From Bartonella phoceensis (lineage in GTDB: Bacteria > Pseudomonadota > Alphaproteobacteria > Rhizobiales > Rhizobiaceae): DNA of 64,000 nt. Position numbers and translations under genes: made by a program. Shown here in pieces: positions 40,162 through 54,636 of this stretch. The notes beneath the pieces are model-generated. The model saw only the letters and a list, made by a program, of their open reading frames with translations. It made no database searches and was not told the DNA's origin. Position 1 is the first letter of the stretch, and each line of letters begins with the position of its first letter. Location of the stretch: positions 1 through 64,000 of the forward strand of contig NZ_CADEAD010000001.1 of assembly GCF_902825145.1 (NCBI RefSeq). The letters are read 5' to 3'.

Positions 40162-40210
40162 ATATGTAATACTATAACATTTGTCAATAAAATGTTATAG
40201 TATTACATAT
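40162..40210. promoter_or_regulatory. Inverted pair of Zur-like boxes upstream of znuC
   Basis: Two perfect 21-base arms (40162-40182 and 40190-40210) are separated by GTCAATA. Each arm contains GTAATACTATAACATT or its complement, which resembles the alphaproteobacterial Zur site (GTAAT...ATAACAT). The whole region could bind two Zur dimers or form a long hairpin. Its place just upstream of the zinc transporter supports zinc-dependent repression. Confidence 0.65.
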
Positions 40211-40296
40211 ATTTTGGGAGTCGAAAATTTTAAGAGGAAGATCGTGGAAAATTCAAAATAATGGTTGAATTTTCCTTGACGAAATAGAGAGTGTGT

Positions 40297-40312
40297 ATAC
40301 TATATATAGTAC
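40297..40312 (+). promoter_or_regulatory. NrdR-box-like operator of the nrd operon
   Basis: ATACTATATATAGTAC matches the core CwAtATaTwG of the NrdR consensus exactly and contains a perfect 14-base palindrome (40298-40311). It lies just downstream of a TTGACG hexamer at 40276-40281, so it would overlap the -10 region. Only a poor second copy is seen about 30 bases downstream. NrdR represses ribonucleotide reductase operons. Confidence 0.6.
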
Positions 40313-40567
40313 TGAAACGATTGGTGATTCTAAATAGGCACAAGTGAGGGTAGTGTGTGTTTCGTTTGGCGTCTAAGTTATTTCCGTAATATGTCGCAAA
40401 GAGTTTATCGGCAAAGAATAGAGTAGTGTTTCTGTTGGAATGTCTCTCTCCAGGGAATTCCCTTTTGTTTTTGTAAGTCGATTTTATCATATAAAGAGTA
40501 AAACTATGCATTGGGAAGCAACTGCTGGGGAGGGACGTTAGTTTTTAGGCAGCAGGAGGGAATTGTA

Positions 40568-40660
40568 ATGCAAGCAAAAGATTGTTTTATAACTAAAATG
40601 CGTTACCGTTTAAGTTGTAGAATAGTCATTTATGTTCATCATAGTTTTGAAGTTACTTGA
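40568..40660 (+). CDS. Possible 30-residue leader peptide upstream of nrdH
   Basis: ATG 40568 to TGA 40660. AGGAGG (40554-40559) lies 8 bases before the ATG, an ideal ribosome binding site. The peptide begins MQAKDCFITKMRYRL and is basic with two cysteines. It is followed 16 bases later by an 8-base-pair hairpin (40676-40704). It may be a regulatory leader of the nrd transcript or a spurious frame; no family is recognised. Confidence 0.35.
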   Translation: MQAKDCFITKMRYRLSCRIVIYVHHSFEVT

Positions 40661-40826
40661 TGGGGATTTCTGTTATGTTCAAAAAGCTATGTGTTGTTTG
40701 AACAAGAGTGTGGCTGTGTGTGTTTGTTTACAATTACTGTTTTTTGTTATTCTTGAGTATCTTAAAATTATTAGAATTAATGCCCTTTGAGGGGTGGTTT
40801 TTTTTAAATTATGAAAGTTGAAGAAA

Positions 40827-41051
40827 ATGTCGATCACTATTTATAGCAAGCCGTCTTGCGTTCAATGTGACGCCACGCGTCGCGCTTTTGATGCTAAAGG
40901 TATTCATTATCGTATTGTAGACATTTCCCGCGATGAACAGGCATATACTTTTGTTCAATCTCTGGGGTATCGTCAGGTTCCTGTGGTTGTTTGTGGTGAG
41001 AATCATTGGTCTGGTTTTAGACCAGATATGATTAGTGGTCTTTGTGTTTAA
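40827..41051 (+). CDS. nrdH: Glutaredoxin-like electron donor NrdH
   Basis: Reduces the class Ib ribonucleotide reductase. Thioredoxin-fold protein of 74 residues with the redox pair CVQC at positions 11-14, the NrdH specificity segment SGFRPDMI near the end, and QVPVVV before it. ATG 40827 is preferred to TTG 40818, since NrdH begins [11 protein letters not shown]. The stop overlaps the nrdI ATG by one base (TAATG). Confidence 0.95.
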   Translation: MSITIYSKPSCVQCDATRRAFDAKGIHYRIVDISRDEQAYTFVQSLGYRQVPVVVCGENHWSGFRPDMISGLCV

Positions 41052-41430
41052 TGGGACTGATTGTTTATTATTCGAGTACAACGGGTAATACTGAACATTT
41101 TGTCTCACAGCTTGGCCAAAGGCTCTTCAAGATTGATAAAAAAAAACCATCTATATTAGTTGATGAGCCTTATGTATTAGTCGTTCCTACCTATGCAGAT
41201 GGTGAAGGAAGAGGGGCTGTACCAAAAGCGGTTATTCGTTTTCTCAATGAAAGTGAGAATCGCAAATTCATTCGTGGTGTCATTGGTGGAGGGAATCGTA
41301 ATTTTGGTCGTTATTACAATTTAGCAAGTAAGATTATTGCTGAAAAATGTTTTGTACCTTGCCTGTATCGTTTTGAATTGCGTGGCACTGATGAAGACGT
41401 CATTTGTGTAAAGAAGGGATTGGAAAGATT

Positions 41431-41449
<19 letters not shown>
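41051..41449 (+). CDS. nrdI: Flavodoxin-like NrdI
   Basis: Flavoprotein that supplies oxidant to assemble the dimanganese tyrosyl radical cofactor of NrdF. The FMN-binding start [14 protein letters not shown] and [14 protein letters not shown] are typical. 132 residues. The longer frame from 41042 lacks support; ATG 41051 overlaps the nrdH stop, a sign of coupled translation. The end overlaps the start of nrdE. Confidence 0.94.
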
Positions 41450-45429
<3,980 letters not shown>

Positions 45430-45433
<4 letters not shown>

Positions 45434-46509
45434 CCATTATTATCCATTTCCATAAGCAGAGCTGTCTGATGATCAGATATGAGTGCATGAATAAGTTCAT
45501 CAAGATCTCCTTCTAGGATACGGTCAAGCTTATACAGAGTGAGATTAATACGATGATCTGTGACACGTCCTTGTGGAAAATTATAGGTACGAATACGTTC
45601 CGAGCGATCACCAGAGCCGACTTGGTTTTTACGGGAAGCTGAACGTTCACTTTCCGCTTTTTGTCGTTTGATATCAAATAAGCGCGCGCGTAAAATTTGC
45701 AACGCCCGCGCGCGGTTTTGATGTTGTGATTTTTCCGCTTGCACAACCATAATTCCTGTTGGAATATGCGTTATACGAACAGCTGAGTCAGTTGTATTGA
45801 CATGCTGACCTCCTGCTCCAGATGCACGCATTGTGTCGATGCGAACGTCTTCGGGACGGATTTCGATGTCAATTTCCTCAGCTTCTGGAAGGACTGCAAC
45901 GGTAGCAGCAGATGTATGAATGCGTCCACTTGTTTCTGTTTCAGGGATGCGTTGCACACGATGAACGCCTGATTCAAATTTCAGTTTAGAAAAAACACCT
46001 TTACCTGAAATGGCTGCAATAATTTCTTTATATCCACCGACTTCCCCTTCATTAAGCGAAACGACTTCAACTTTCCAGTTATGAGAAGTGGCATAACGTT
46101 CATACATGCGAAAAAGATCACCGGCAAAGAGTGCTGCTTCTGATCCACCCGTTCCTGCTCGAATTTCAACAATTGCGCTTTTTTCATCAGCAACATCTTT
46201 AGGTAAAAGAAGAATATGGAGTTCTTGTTCAAGTTTTTCTATTTTCTGACATAATAATGGTAGCTCTTCTTGGGCAAGATTGCGCATTTCTATATCTGTT
46301 ACTTTATCACCGATGATATTTTCCAGCTCTGTGATTTCTACGTGGAGAGCATTTAATGTTCGTATAGAATGAACAATTGGCTGTAACTCTGCATATTCAG
46401 AAGCTAATTTTACATATGTTTCGGTATTTGGGTTTGTAGCCATTTGGTTTTCAATTATTTCAAAACGCTTTTCAAGCTGTTTCATACGATCCTGTGGTAA
46501 AGAAACCAT
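45430..46509 (-). CDS. prfA: Peptide chain release factor 1
   Basis: Recognises UAA and UAG stop codons. The GGQ motif lies in [18 protein letters not shown]; the codon-reading segment is [20 protein letters not shown], with PET where E. coli has PAT, common in alphaproteobacteria. The C-terminal domain and the N-terminal domain (residues 1-100, coiled helices) are complete at 359 residues. Followed by prmC. Confidence 0.96.
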
Positions 46510-46650
46510 GATACTATAGACCTAATTTATTATAACACTTCATTATTGCAATATTGATGATAGAAAGTTTTATCACATCCTATAAAAAGGGGTAATAAAG
46601 CAGAAAAGCTTCCTTGCCAATGAAAGATACAGATTTTCGAAACAATCGCT

Positions 46651-47076
46651 TTAAAAATTACGTTTTTTCCCATAAAGTTCGAGGCGGTGATGAACAATAT
46701 TATAGCCAAGTGATTTAGCAATTTCTTCCTGCAACTTTTCCATGATATCAGAATGAAATTCAATAACTTGTCCCGTTTCTATATCAATGAGATGATCATG
46801 GTGTTGTCCATCTGCTTGCTCAAAACGAGATGGGCCACCACTAAAGGTATGGCGATGAATTGTCCCATTTCCTTCTAATATTTTCATGGTTCTATAAACG
46901 GTTGAAAGCGAAACACTAGAATCTATTTTATGAGCGCGCTGAAAAATTTCAAACGCATTTGGATGATCGTTTGTGTCCACTAAAATATCAAGAATAACAC
47001 GTCTTTGACGTGTTACTCTTAAACCTGCAGTGCGTAATTCTTGCTCATAATTTCGCTTTTTATTCATCTTCTTCAT
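46651..47076 (-). CDS. fur: Fur-family metal regulator (Fur/Mur type)
   Basis: Winged-helix repressor using Fe2+ or Mn2+. N-terminal DNA-binding domain with [31 protein letters not shown]; the dimerisation domain has the metal site [19 protein letters not shown] and [10 protein letters not shown]. The CxxC structural zinc pair of E. coli Fur is absent (ETG in place of xCG), as in the rhizobial Mur proteins, so manganese control is possible. ATG 47076 ([15 protein letters not shown]) lies 10 bases after the secA stop; the frame upstream is the secA end in another phase. Confidence 0.85.
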   Translation of the reverse strand: MKKMNKKRNYEQELRTAGLRVTRQRRVILDILVDTNDHPNAFEIFQRAHKIDSSVSLSTVYRTMKILEGNGTIHRHTFSGGPSRFEQADGQHHDHLIDIETGQVIEFHSDIMEKLQEEIAKSLGYNIVHHRLELYGKKRNF

Positions 47077-47086
47077 TGTTTGTTTT

Positions 47087-49804
47087 TCAAACAAATGCAC
47101 CGTGACAATGTTTGTACTTTTTCTCTGAACCGCAAGGACAACGCTCATTACGCCCAACTTTACCCCATGTGGTTACATCGTTGGGATTACGGTTTTTCGG
47201 GTCAACAATTTTATTTTCTTGTGTTCGTGCCCACAAGGGTAGAATATTTTTTTCTCCTTGATCATTTAGAATAGAGTTATCAGCATCCGCTTGCATAGGT
47301 GCGAGGGGGGCTGTAGGCTGCTGAATGATTTCGAAACGCATGAGTTTAGAAGTAACAATTCTGCGCAAATTTTTAAGCATGCTCTGAAAGAGTTCAAATG
47401 ATTCTGTTTTATACTCGTTGAGTGGATCTCGTTGTGCATAACCACGAAAACCAACAGCAGAACGCAAATGGTCTAAACTTACCAAATGTTCACGCCATAA
47501 AGTGTCAATTGTTTCAAGTGATACGGCTTTGTGAAAATAAGCCATAACTTCTGGAGAAAAGCGTTCAGTACGCTCATTTTCAAGTTTGGTAATAGCATTT
47601 GATATGCGTTCTAAAATCTGTTCTTCAGCGATTCCATCTTCTTTTGCCCATTTTTCTATTGGAAGTTCAAGATTGAAGAGGTGGTGAATTTCTTCTTGCA
47701 GGGCTTGCACATTCCATTTTTCAGAATATGTTCCTGATGGAATATAAGTTTCTACGAGATCTTCTACCACTTCATTACGCATTTCAAGGATCATATCTGT
47801 TAAATCATCTGCATTCATGACTTCCATACGCTGTTCAAAAATAACCTTGCGTTGGTCATTCATGACATCGTCATATTTTAACAAATTTTTACGGATTTCG
47901 AAATTACGTGCTTCGACTTTTTTTTGTGCTTTTTCAAGGGCTTTATTAATCCATGGATGAGTGATCGCTTCATTTTCTTTCAAACCAAGTTTTTGTAGCA
48001 TTCCATCCATACGATTGGAGCCAAAGATACGCATAAGATCGTCTTGAAGAGAAAGAAAGAATTTCGAGCGACCAGGGTCGCCTTGGCGACCAGAACGACC
48101 ACGTAATTGGTTATCAATACGACGGCTTTCATGGCGTTCCGTAGCAATGACGTAAAGACCGCCAACAGCTAATGCTTTTTCTTTAAGCTGTTTGACATCT
48201 TTTTTTATTTCTTCAATCTTAGCTGTCCGTTCTGCTCCATCAGGTATATCCTGTAATTCTTGTCGGATACGCATTTCGATATTACCGCCAAGCTGTATAT
48301 CAGTACCACGACCAGCCATATTGGTAGCGATGGTTAAAGCTCCAGGAACCCCTGCTTGTGCAATAATATACGCTTCTTGCTCATGATAGCGGGCATTTAA
48401 GACTCTAAAATCGGTAATACCTTCTTTTCGCAAACGTTTTGCCAATTGTTCTGATTTTTCGATAGACGTTGTCCCAACAAGAATAGGTTGCCCTTTTTCG
48501 TGTGCTTGACGGATATCATGTACAATAGCACGATATTTTTCTTCTGCCGTTCGGTAAATTTCATCATCTTCATCAATACGCTGTATTGGTAAATTCGTAG
48601 GGATTTCTACGACTTCAAGACCATAAATATTATTGAACTCTTCGGCTTCCGTTGTGGCTGTTCCAGTCATTCCAGACAGTTTTTTGTACATACGGAAGTA
48701 ATTTTGGAAAGTGATGGAAGCGAGCGTCTGATTTTCTGGTTGAATAGTAACATGCTCCTTAGCTTCAAGAGCTTGATGCAGTCCCTCAGAATAACGCCGT
48801 CCTGGCATCATGCGGCCTGTAAATTCATCAATAATAACAATTTCACCATTACGAACAATGTAATCCTTGTCACGGACAAACAACTTATGGGCTTTAAGAG
48901 CGTTATTAACATGATGGACGATAGCAACATTTTCTATATCATAAAGATTTTCTCCTTTTAGATATCCAGCTTCTTCGAGTTTTTTTTCAATTTTTTCAGT
49001 ACCAATTTCCGTAAAGGTTGTTGTTTTTTGTTTTTCGTCTATTTCATAGTCTTCTGGAATTAAGGCAGGAATAAATGTATCAATAAGGTTGTAGAAGTCA
49101 GTACGATCTTCTAAAGGACCAGAAATTATAAGAGGGGTACGTGCTTCATCAATAAGGATCGAATCAACTTCATCAACAATTGCGTAATGATGTCCACGCT
49201 GGACCATTTGCCTACGATCAAAGGCCATATTATCGCGCAGATAATCAAATCCTAATTCATTATTTGTTGCATAAGTGATGTCACATGCATAGGCTGCTCG
49301 ACGGGCATCATTATCAAGATCATGGAGAATCACACCCGTTGTTAATCCTAAAAAACCGAAAATTTTCCCCATTGTTTCAGCATCACGACTAGCCAGATAA
49401 TCGTTTACCGTTACGACATGAACGCCTTTTCCTTCCAATGCATTGAGATAAATCGGCAGAGTCGCCATTAATGTTTTACCTTCACCGGTACGCATTTCAG
49501 CAATACCGCAGTCATGAAGCACCATTCCACCAATAAGTTGTACATCAAAAGGGCGCATATCATAAACGCGTTTTGCGGCTTCACGAACAGTTGCAAAAGC
49601 TTCTGGTAGAAGCAAGTTAACGGTTTCACCCTCAGTGAGACGTTTACGAAACTCGTCAGTTTTTTGGCAGAGTTGCGCATCGCTTAATTTCATGAATCGT
49701 TCTTCTAAAGCATTAATTTGTACAACTTTTTGACGAAGAGCTTTGAGACGTCGCTCATGAGCTGAACCAAAAAATTTACGTGCAAAGACACCTAAACTGA
49801 CCAT
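47087..49804 (-). CDS. secA: Preprotein translocase ATPase SecA
   Basis: Motor of the Sec export system. Walker A lies in [33 protein letters not shown] is Walker [11 protein letters not shown] and [11 protein letters not shown] are helicase motifs. The preprotein-binding and wing domains follow. The C-terminal SEC-C zinc motif [19 protein letters not shown] binds SecB. Length 905 is full. The stop is 10 bases before the Fur/Mur gene, which is therefore likely co-transcribed. Confidence 0.97.
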   Translation of the reverse strand: MVSLGVFARKFFGSAHERRLKALRQKVVQINALEERFMKLSDAQLCQKTDEFRKRLTEGETVNLLLPEAFATVREAAKRVYDMRPFDVQLIGGMVLHDCGIAEMRTGEGKTLMATLPIYLNALEGKGVHVVTVNDYLASRDAETMGKIFGFLGLTTGVILHDLDNDARRAAYACDITYATNNELGFDYLRDNMAFDRRQMVQRGHHYAIVDEVDSILIDEARTPLIISGPLEDRTDFYNLIDTFIPALIPEDYEIDEKQKTTTFTEIGTEKIEKKLEEAGYLKGENLYDIENVAIVHHVNNALKAHKLFVRDKDYIVRNGEIVIIDEFTGRMMPGRRYSEGLHQALEAKEHVTIQPENQTLASITFQNYFRMYKKLSGMTGTATTEAEEFNNIYGLEVVEIPTNLPIQRIDEDDEIYRTAEEKYRAIVHDIRQAHEKGQPILVGTTSIEKSEQLAKRLRKEGITDFRVLNARYHEQEAYIIAQAGVPGALTIATNMAGRGTDIQLGGNIEMRIRQELQDIPDGAERTAKIEEIKKDVKQLKEKALAVGGLYVIATERHESRRIDNQLRGRSGRQGDPGRSKFFLSLQDDLMRIFGSNRMDGMLQKLGLKENEAITHPWINKALEKAQKKVEARNFEIRKNLLKYDDVMNDQRKVIFEQRMEVMNADDLTDMILEMRNEVVEDLVETYIPSGTYSEKWNVQALQEEIHHLFNLELPIEKWAKEDGIAEEQILERISNAITKLENERTERFSPEVMAYFHKAVSLETIDTLWREHLVSLDHLRSAVGFRGYAQRDPLNEYKTESFELFQSMLKNLRRIVTSKLMRFEIIQQPTAPLAPMQADADNSILNDQGEKNILPLWARTQENKIVDPKNRNPNDVTTWGKVGRNERCPCGSEKKYKHCHGAFV

Positions 49805-50239
49805 CTCTGGCCCTTTCTTTTAATTGTTGTCACTCTTGTTGGATAACTCATATGCTATCCCCATACTCCGCACTTTCCAAGACATCTAATATAATAATCA
49901 GATACACATGGTACTATTATACTTGTCGGTGTGCAATTTTTCACTTTAATTGTAAAGTAGAGATAAGAGGCTAAGTGCACTGTGTCAACTTTAGTAATGC
50001 TATTTAATTGGTACGGTACAAAGTAATTTGGGATACATTTGGGATACAATGTGTCATTTTTCTATGTTATTATATTCTCTAGAAGCATTGGATGGGGTAG
50101 AATAAACTGAAATAAAAGGACAAGTTTATAATTTTTAAAATAAAATTATTGATTTATTTGCCCATGTTTAGAGATTAAAATGTCACGGTTAGAGAAAATT
50201 AAAATCTTAAACCTGCTTTCATTTTCAAGGAGTATATTT
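49805..50239. other. Divergent spacer between secA and the PpiC-like gene
   Basis: About 435 bases presumed to carry promoters in both directions. A minus-strand frame at 49855-50049 is Cys-rich without a start signal and is not called. AAGGAG at 50227-50232 is the ribosome binding site of the isomerase gene. Confidence 0.5.
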
Positions 50240-51193
50240 ATGAAATTCAACTTTATCATGATTTTTTTAACATCAGCCTTATTGACGAACATGAGTTTGG
50301 GGGTGATGGCTCAAGAAAGTTTGAATTCACCGTCGAATGATTTAAAGACTTTAGAAAAAGCTTCTGAAAAAACAATTCCCCTCTCTCATGTTATGGCAGT
50401 TATTGATGGAAAGAGTATTACAGCAGGGCAATTGGATGAGTTAGCGCTTGAAATAAATCCTAATTTAGAGCGTTTTCCTGATGAACAACGTCGTGTAATG
50501 GTTTTAAAAGCTTATTTAGATATGCAGGCACTTTCTAAAGCAGCAAGGAGTCAGGGGATCGATAAAACTGAAGCTTATGATAAACGTATGGCAGTTATGC
50601 GTGATAATGTTCTTCAACAGCTTTATTTTAAGCAGACGATCGTTGATCAAATTTCGGATACCGATTTGGAGACCCTTTACAATAAAGAAGTTGCTGCTTT
50701 ACCCAAAGAAGATGAGGTTAAAGCGCGCCATATTTTGGTCAAAACGAAAAAAGAAGCAGAAGCTGTTATTAAGCGTTTAAATAAAGGGGAAAATTTTGAA
50801 GAGATCGCAAAGAAGAGTTCAACAGATGGTTCTGCCGCTGTTGGGGGCGATCTTGGCTACTTTAGCCATGGTCAAATGGTCAAACCTTTCGAGGATGCTG
50901 TATTCGGTCTGAAAGTTGGCGAATATACTAAAAAGCCCGTTGAAAGTCCTTTTGGTTGGCATGTTATCAAGTTAGAAGATCGTCGTTTGAAACAACCTCC
51001 TCTATTTGATGATGTTAAAGAGATGTTGCGTACACAGCTGATAAAAGAACGTTACCAAAAATTGATTATTGATTTACGTGGCAAGTTAGACGTGCAATAT
51101 CCTGATCCTAATGTTACAAAACTTATGCAATCGCTTAGTCAGAATGGGACGCCGCTTCCAGATGAAACAGCTGATGAAGAAGACGCCGAGTAG
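50240..51193 (+). CDS. Peptidyl-prolyl isomerase, parvulin type (PpiC/SurA-like)
   Basis: Periplasmic foldase. Signal peptide about residues 1-24 (cleaved after MAQ or thereabouts), N-terminal helical region with a SurA-like pattern (ITAGQLDELALEINPNLER), and a parvulin domain at about 155-245 (VKARHILVKTKKEAEA, GGDLGYFSHGQMVKPFEDAVF, FGWHVIKLEDRR). The acidic tail ends in DETADEEDAE. ATG 50240 has AAGGAG 7 bases upstream; the upstream frame start at 50180 has none. Divergent from secA, ahead of argJ, as in Brucella. Confidence 0.9.
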   Translation: MKFNFIMIFLTSALLTNMSLGVMAQESLNSPSNDLKTLEKASEKTIPLSHVMAVIDGKSITAGQLDELALEINPNLERFPDEQRRVMVLKAYLDMQALSKAARSQGIDKTEAYDKRMAVMRDNVLQQLYFKQTIVDQISDTDLETLYNKEVAALPKEDEVKARHILVKTKKEAEAVIKRLNKGENFEEIAKKSSTDGSAAVGGDLGYFSHGQMVKPFEDAVFGLKVGEYTKKPVESPFGWHVIKLEDRRLKQPPLFDDVKEMLRTQLIKERYQKLIIDLRGKLDVQYPDPNVTKLMQSLSQNGTPLPDETADEEDAE

Positions 51194-51324
51194 CGAGGAG
51201 AAAGAAGCGGAGAATGTCTGTATTGGGGAATTTGAGAGATTAATTTTGTCAAAAAAGCTTAGTATTTTTTTGTGAAAGGCTATTTATTTATGATCCGTTC
51301 ATCTTTTTTTATAGAAAGTATAGT

Positions 51325-52557
51325 GTGACTTTGAAAATATCTCCTTTATCTCCCCAAAATATACAAGAGCTTCCTCCATTATCTGGTGTGCGGATAGCAA
51401 CGGCTGAAGCTGGAATTAAATATAAAGATCGTACAGATCTTCTTTTCATCATATTTGATAAACCAGCAAGTGTTGCCGGGGTTTTTACACGTTCAAAGTG
51501 TCCATCTGCTCCTGTAGAACATTGCCGTGCATCTCTTCCGCATGGAGTTGCTAGAGGTATTGTTGTTAATTCTGGGAATGCAAATGCTTTTACAGGACGC
51601 AAAGGCAGGCACACAACAAATGAAATTATGTGTGCAGCAGCAAGTGCTTTGAAGGTTAGTGAAAATGAGATTTTTATAGCTTCTACGGGTGTTATTGGCG
51701 AGCCAATGGATGCATCGGGTATTGTAAATCTTTTACCGAGTATGGTGAAGACAGCCAAAGAGAGGAATTGGTTAGAAGCTGCGAAAGCTATTATGACGAC
51801 CGATACATTTCCTAAACTTGCTACGCGCAGATTTGAGTGTGGGGGGGAAATTGTTACCATTAATGGGATTGCAAAAGGCGCTGGTATGATTGCACCAGAT
51901 ATGGCGACAATGCTCTCTTTTGTCGTAAGTGATGCATGGATTTCTTCAGATATACTTCAATCAATGTTATCAGAGGCAGTTCAGAATTCTTTCAACTCAA
52001 TTACTGTTGATAGCGATACCTCAACATCAGATACACTCATGATGTTTGCAACAGGAAAGGAGGGTTTTCCCTGCCTTACATGTAAAACCGACCTACGTTA
52101 TGAAGTATTTACAAAGCACTTGAGTGCGCTTTTGCATGAGCTTGCATTACAAGTTGTTTGTGATGGAGAAGGTGCGCGCCATTTAATTGAAGTGAATGTA
52201 ATTGGTGCAACAACAGATAAAGCTGCTAAAACTATAGCTTTATCAATTGCAAATTCACCACTTGTGAAAACGGCTATTGCTGGTGAGGACGCCAATTGGG
52301 GGCGGGTAGTAATGGCGGTGGGTAAGGCAGGTGTTGAAGTAGACCGTGATCTCTTGGCGATTTGGTTTGGTAAACATCGTTTGGCAGTTAATGGTGAACG
52401 AGATCCCGAATATTGTGAAGAGAAAATAGGTGCTTATATGCGAGGTGAATGTATCACAATTTGTGTTGATATCGGTTTAGGCACTGGTAAAGCGACAGTT
52501 TGGTCTTGTGATTTGACGAAGGAGTACGTTATGATCAACGGTGATTATAGAAGCTAG
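51325..52557 (+). CDS. argJ: Bifunctional ornithine acetyltransferase / N-acetylglutamate synthase
   Basis: Cycles the acetyl group in arginine synthesis, moving it from acetylornithine to glutamate. It self-cleaves at the Thr in [11 protein letters not shown], giving alpha and beta chains; this site is intact. Conserved blocks also include [22 protein letters not shown] and [17 protein letters not shown], and the C-terminal [20 protein letters not shown] 51325 is the start. Followed by mutT. Confidence 0.93.
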   Translation: MTLKISPLSPQNIQELPPLSGVRIATAEAGIKYKDRTDLLFIIFDKPASVAGVFTRSKCPSAPVEHCRASLPHGVARGIVVNSGNANAFTGRKGRHTTNEIMCAAASALKVSENEIFIASTGVIGEPMDASGIVNLLPSMVKTAKERNWLEAAKAIMTTDTFPKLATRRFECGGEIVTINGIAKGAGMIAPDMATMLSFVVSDAWISSDILQSMLSEAVQNSFNSITVDSDTSTSDTLMMFATGKEGFPCLTCKTDLRYEVFTKHLSALLHELALQVVCDGEGARHLIEVNVIGATTDKAAKTIALSIANSPLVKTAIAGEDANWGRVVMAVGKAGVEVDRDLLAIWFGKHRLAVNGERDPEYCEEKIGAYMRGECITICVDIGLGTGKATVWSCDLTKEYVMINGDYRS

Positions 52558-52685
52558 CTGATACACTATAAATTTAACGTTGGATACTATATATTTTTAG
52601 AGAGGGTAAGGTGTTTTAATTCTTTTATCTTGGAGTAGGTAAGTTATAAAAGAGATGACTATTTTTATCTCTGTGGGAGAGTGGT

Positions 52686-53099
52686 ATGCACATAAAAAGT
52701 TCACTTCTTCTTGTTGTTGCGTGTGCGTTATTGGATCAAGATAATTGTGTTTTACTTACAGAACGTCCTCAAGGAAAATCACTGGCTGGTTTATGGGAGT
52801 TTCCTGGTGGAAAGGTTGAGCAAGGTGAAACTCCAGAAGCTTCTTTGATTCGTGAGTTAGAAGAAGAGCTTGGTATTTATGTTCAACCAGAAGATTTATT
52901 ACCCTTAACATTTGCAAGCCATCGTTATGAAACATTTCATCTCTTAATGCCGTTGTACCTTTGTTACCATTATGAGGGTATTGCGCAAGGACGGGAAGAA
53001 CAAAATTTAAAATGGGTTTTTATTGGTGACCTTGATAAATATCCTATGCCTGATGCTGATAAACCATTAATTCAGCTATTAAGAAATTTTCTTCTTTAA
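52686..53099 (+). CDS. mutT: MutT-type Nudix hydrolase (8-oxo-dGTP diphosphatase)
   Basis: Removes oxidised dGTP from the nucleotide pool. The Nudix box runs from GGKVEQGETP through RELEEELGI, and the preceding LTERPQGKSLAGLWEFPG matches MutT proteins. 137 residues. ATG 52686 follows GGGAGAGTGGT. Position after argJ is conserved in Rhizobiales. The GTP-sanitising role is inferred from the family. Confidence 0.88.
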   Translation: MHIKSSLLLVVACALLDQDNCVLLTERPQGKSLAGLWEFPGGKVEQGETPEASLIRELEEELGIYVQPEDLLPLTFASHRYETFHLLMPLYLCYHYEGIAQGREEQNLKWVFIGDLDKYPMPDADKPLIQLLRNFLL

Positions 53100-53598
53100 T
53101 AGGTTCGTGAGAGAAAGATGCTGTGTATTTTGTAAAACATTAATGATGTGAACAATCTAAAAGGATTCTTTTACATAACATTATATGTAAAAAACGATAA
53201 TTTTAAAAAAAGCTATTCAGGAAGTTGGATGACAAATTTTTGCGATATCCAAAAGACAGGGAATGTTGATAAAAATTTTTAAAAAAATGCTGAATATTCT
53301 TCACAACATAACTTATAGCAAAACTCAAGGCATTCATAGAGGAAATTTGTAAAAAAACACACCTCGCAGAATGCATGTTGGAAAATCTTATCCTCTATTC
53401 ACATGTCCATCACTAAAAAATATACAAGTCAATAAATTTTATGTATAAAAAACACAATACTCCTAAATACCGAAGTTTAGAAAATACCTAAGTAATGCAC
53501 TCTATTTTATATAAATTAATCTACAAAAGCCTTCTTATGTTAACACGAAGCAAACAACCCACAATGACCCACATCATCATATTTATGAAAAATACATA
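53100..53598. other. AT-rich spacer between mutT and the NlpC/P60 gene
   Basis: About 500 bases between two convergent genes. No frame, operator or clear terminator stands out. Confidence 0.5.
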
Positions 53599-54471
53599 TT
53601 ATATTCCTAGTGTTGTTGGACGGCGTCTTTCTATGGGATGTCGTTGACATTTTTGAGCCATACGTGTAACTGCTCTTTCCAGTGGTTCGACCATAACATC
53701 CATAGAAGAACCATTTGCATGAATGATATTTTCATGATCAACCATAATAGCGACATGACCTTTCCAAAAAATCAAATCACCTCGTCGAAGTTTATCATCT
53801 TCTGAGAGTGGATTTCCTATAGTTTGTTGTTGCATGTCGCTATCACGTAAAACTACTTGACCGGCCATTGCCATAGAAACCTGGACTAGTCCTGAGCAAT
53901 CAATTCCAAAGCTACTGGTTCCACCCCAACGGTAAGGTGTATGGATCAACCGTTCAGCAACATCAACATAATCTTTATACACGATTTTGCCAATCGGACT
54001 AAGATGACAGCTAACGATTGCACCCCCGTTTTCAAGTATAGAATACTTGGTACCACGAACTTCGACTTCATTAACAACGCTTACCTTACTTCCTATAGAT
54101 AAAGGATATTCTACTGGTCCACGCAAGTCAGCCTGGGAATATTGGAAAGTACGTGGTGCTGTAACAATATGTGTTGGTTCTACGGTTGCTGTACAAAGCG
54201 CTTTTGTCTCAATATAGCCAACATAACCATCTTTGGTGGATTGTGCCCACGACATCTCTTCTCCATGCTCAAAGACAAGAAGTTCTTCTCCGAATAAGCA
54301 CTCTGTCTGCATTTCACTTTTGTTATTATTTTCTTTAAACAATGCAGCAACAGGTACATTAACGCGTCTTTTTTCACCTTGCACAAAGCGCTGAGCTGTA
54401 ACTTCGCCTTTAAGACGTTCATCTGCTAGATCTTCTCTGAACGCATGCAATCTCGGATCTCTAGGGAACAT
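53599..54471 (-). CDS. NlpC/P60 (C40) peptidase with SH3-type domains
   Basis: Peptidoglycan-peptide hydrolase. Two SH3-like domains occupy about residues 25-150; the catalytic domain (about 160-290) has the Cys in GGTSSFGIDCSGLVQVSM, the His in GHVAIMVD and HANG as third polar site. No signal peptide at the N-terminus (MFPRDPRLHAFREDLADERL), as in many rhizobial members, so it may act on wall fragments in the cytoplasm. Downstream of the M17 aminopeptidase gene on the same strand, a frequent Rhizobiales pair. Confidence 0.88.
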   Translation of the reverse strand: MFPRDPRLHAFREDLADERLKGEVTAQRFVQGEKRRVNVPVAALFKENNNKSEMQTECLFGEELLVFEHGEEMSWAQSTKDGYVGYIETKALCTATVEPTHIVTAPRTFQYSQADLRGPVEYPLSIGSKVSVVNEVEVRGTKYSILENGGAIVSCHLSPIGKIVYKDYVDVAERLIHTPYRWGGTSSFGIDCSGLVQVSMAMAGQVVLRDSDMQQQTIGNPLSEDDKLRRGDLIFWKGHVAIMVDHENIIHANGSSMDVMVEPLERAVTRMAQKCQRHPIERRRPTTLGI

Positions 54472-54636
54472 TTATTTACCTTTCATCTTTTGTTTTTTAT
54501 CTTTAAACAGGCGTATGAAAATTGGTACTGGTAGAATTTTTATCCTCAAATAAATTACAGAACACAATTAACGGCAAAAAACAATGGCTCTTAAGATTCT
54601 AAAGTTGTCCATTTTTATGTTTATTTTATGTCAAAA

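Larger units (their letters stand above)
40211..40826. other. Long leader region before nrdH
   Basis: About 615 bases between the Zur boxes and nrdH. It holds a TTGACG hexamer (40276-40281), the NrdR-type box (40297-40312), the short palindrome AGGGAATTCCCT (about 40453-40464), a 30-codon frame (40568-40660), a hairpin TGTTCAAA / TTTGAACA (40676-40704) and a terminator-like CCCT-TTG-AGGG followed by T8 (about 40783-40805). No longer gene is supported; the minus-strand frame at 40230-40511 has no start signal. Confidence 0.5.

Noticed and set aside
40230-40511. 93-codon minus-strand frame upstream of znuC/nrdH
   Set aside because: No start signal, covers the NrdR-type box and its putative promoter, and has no family-like content.
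40211-40826. Possible cobalamin riboswitch before nrdH
   Set aside because: No B12-box sequence or matching stems could be found.
49855-50049. 64-codon minus-strand frame upstream of secA
   Set aside because: Cys/Tyr-rich random-looking peptide without start signals, located in a divergent promoter region.
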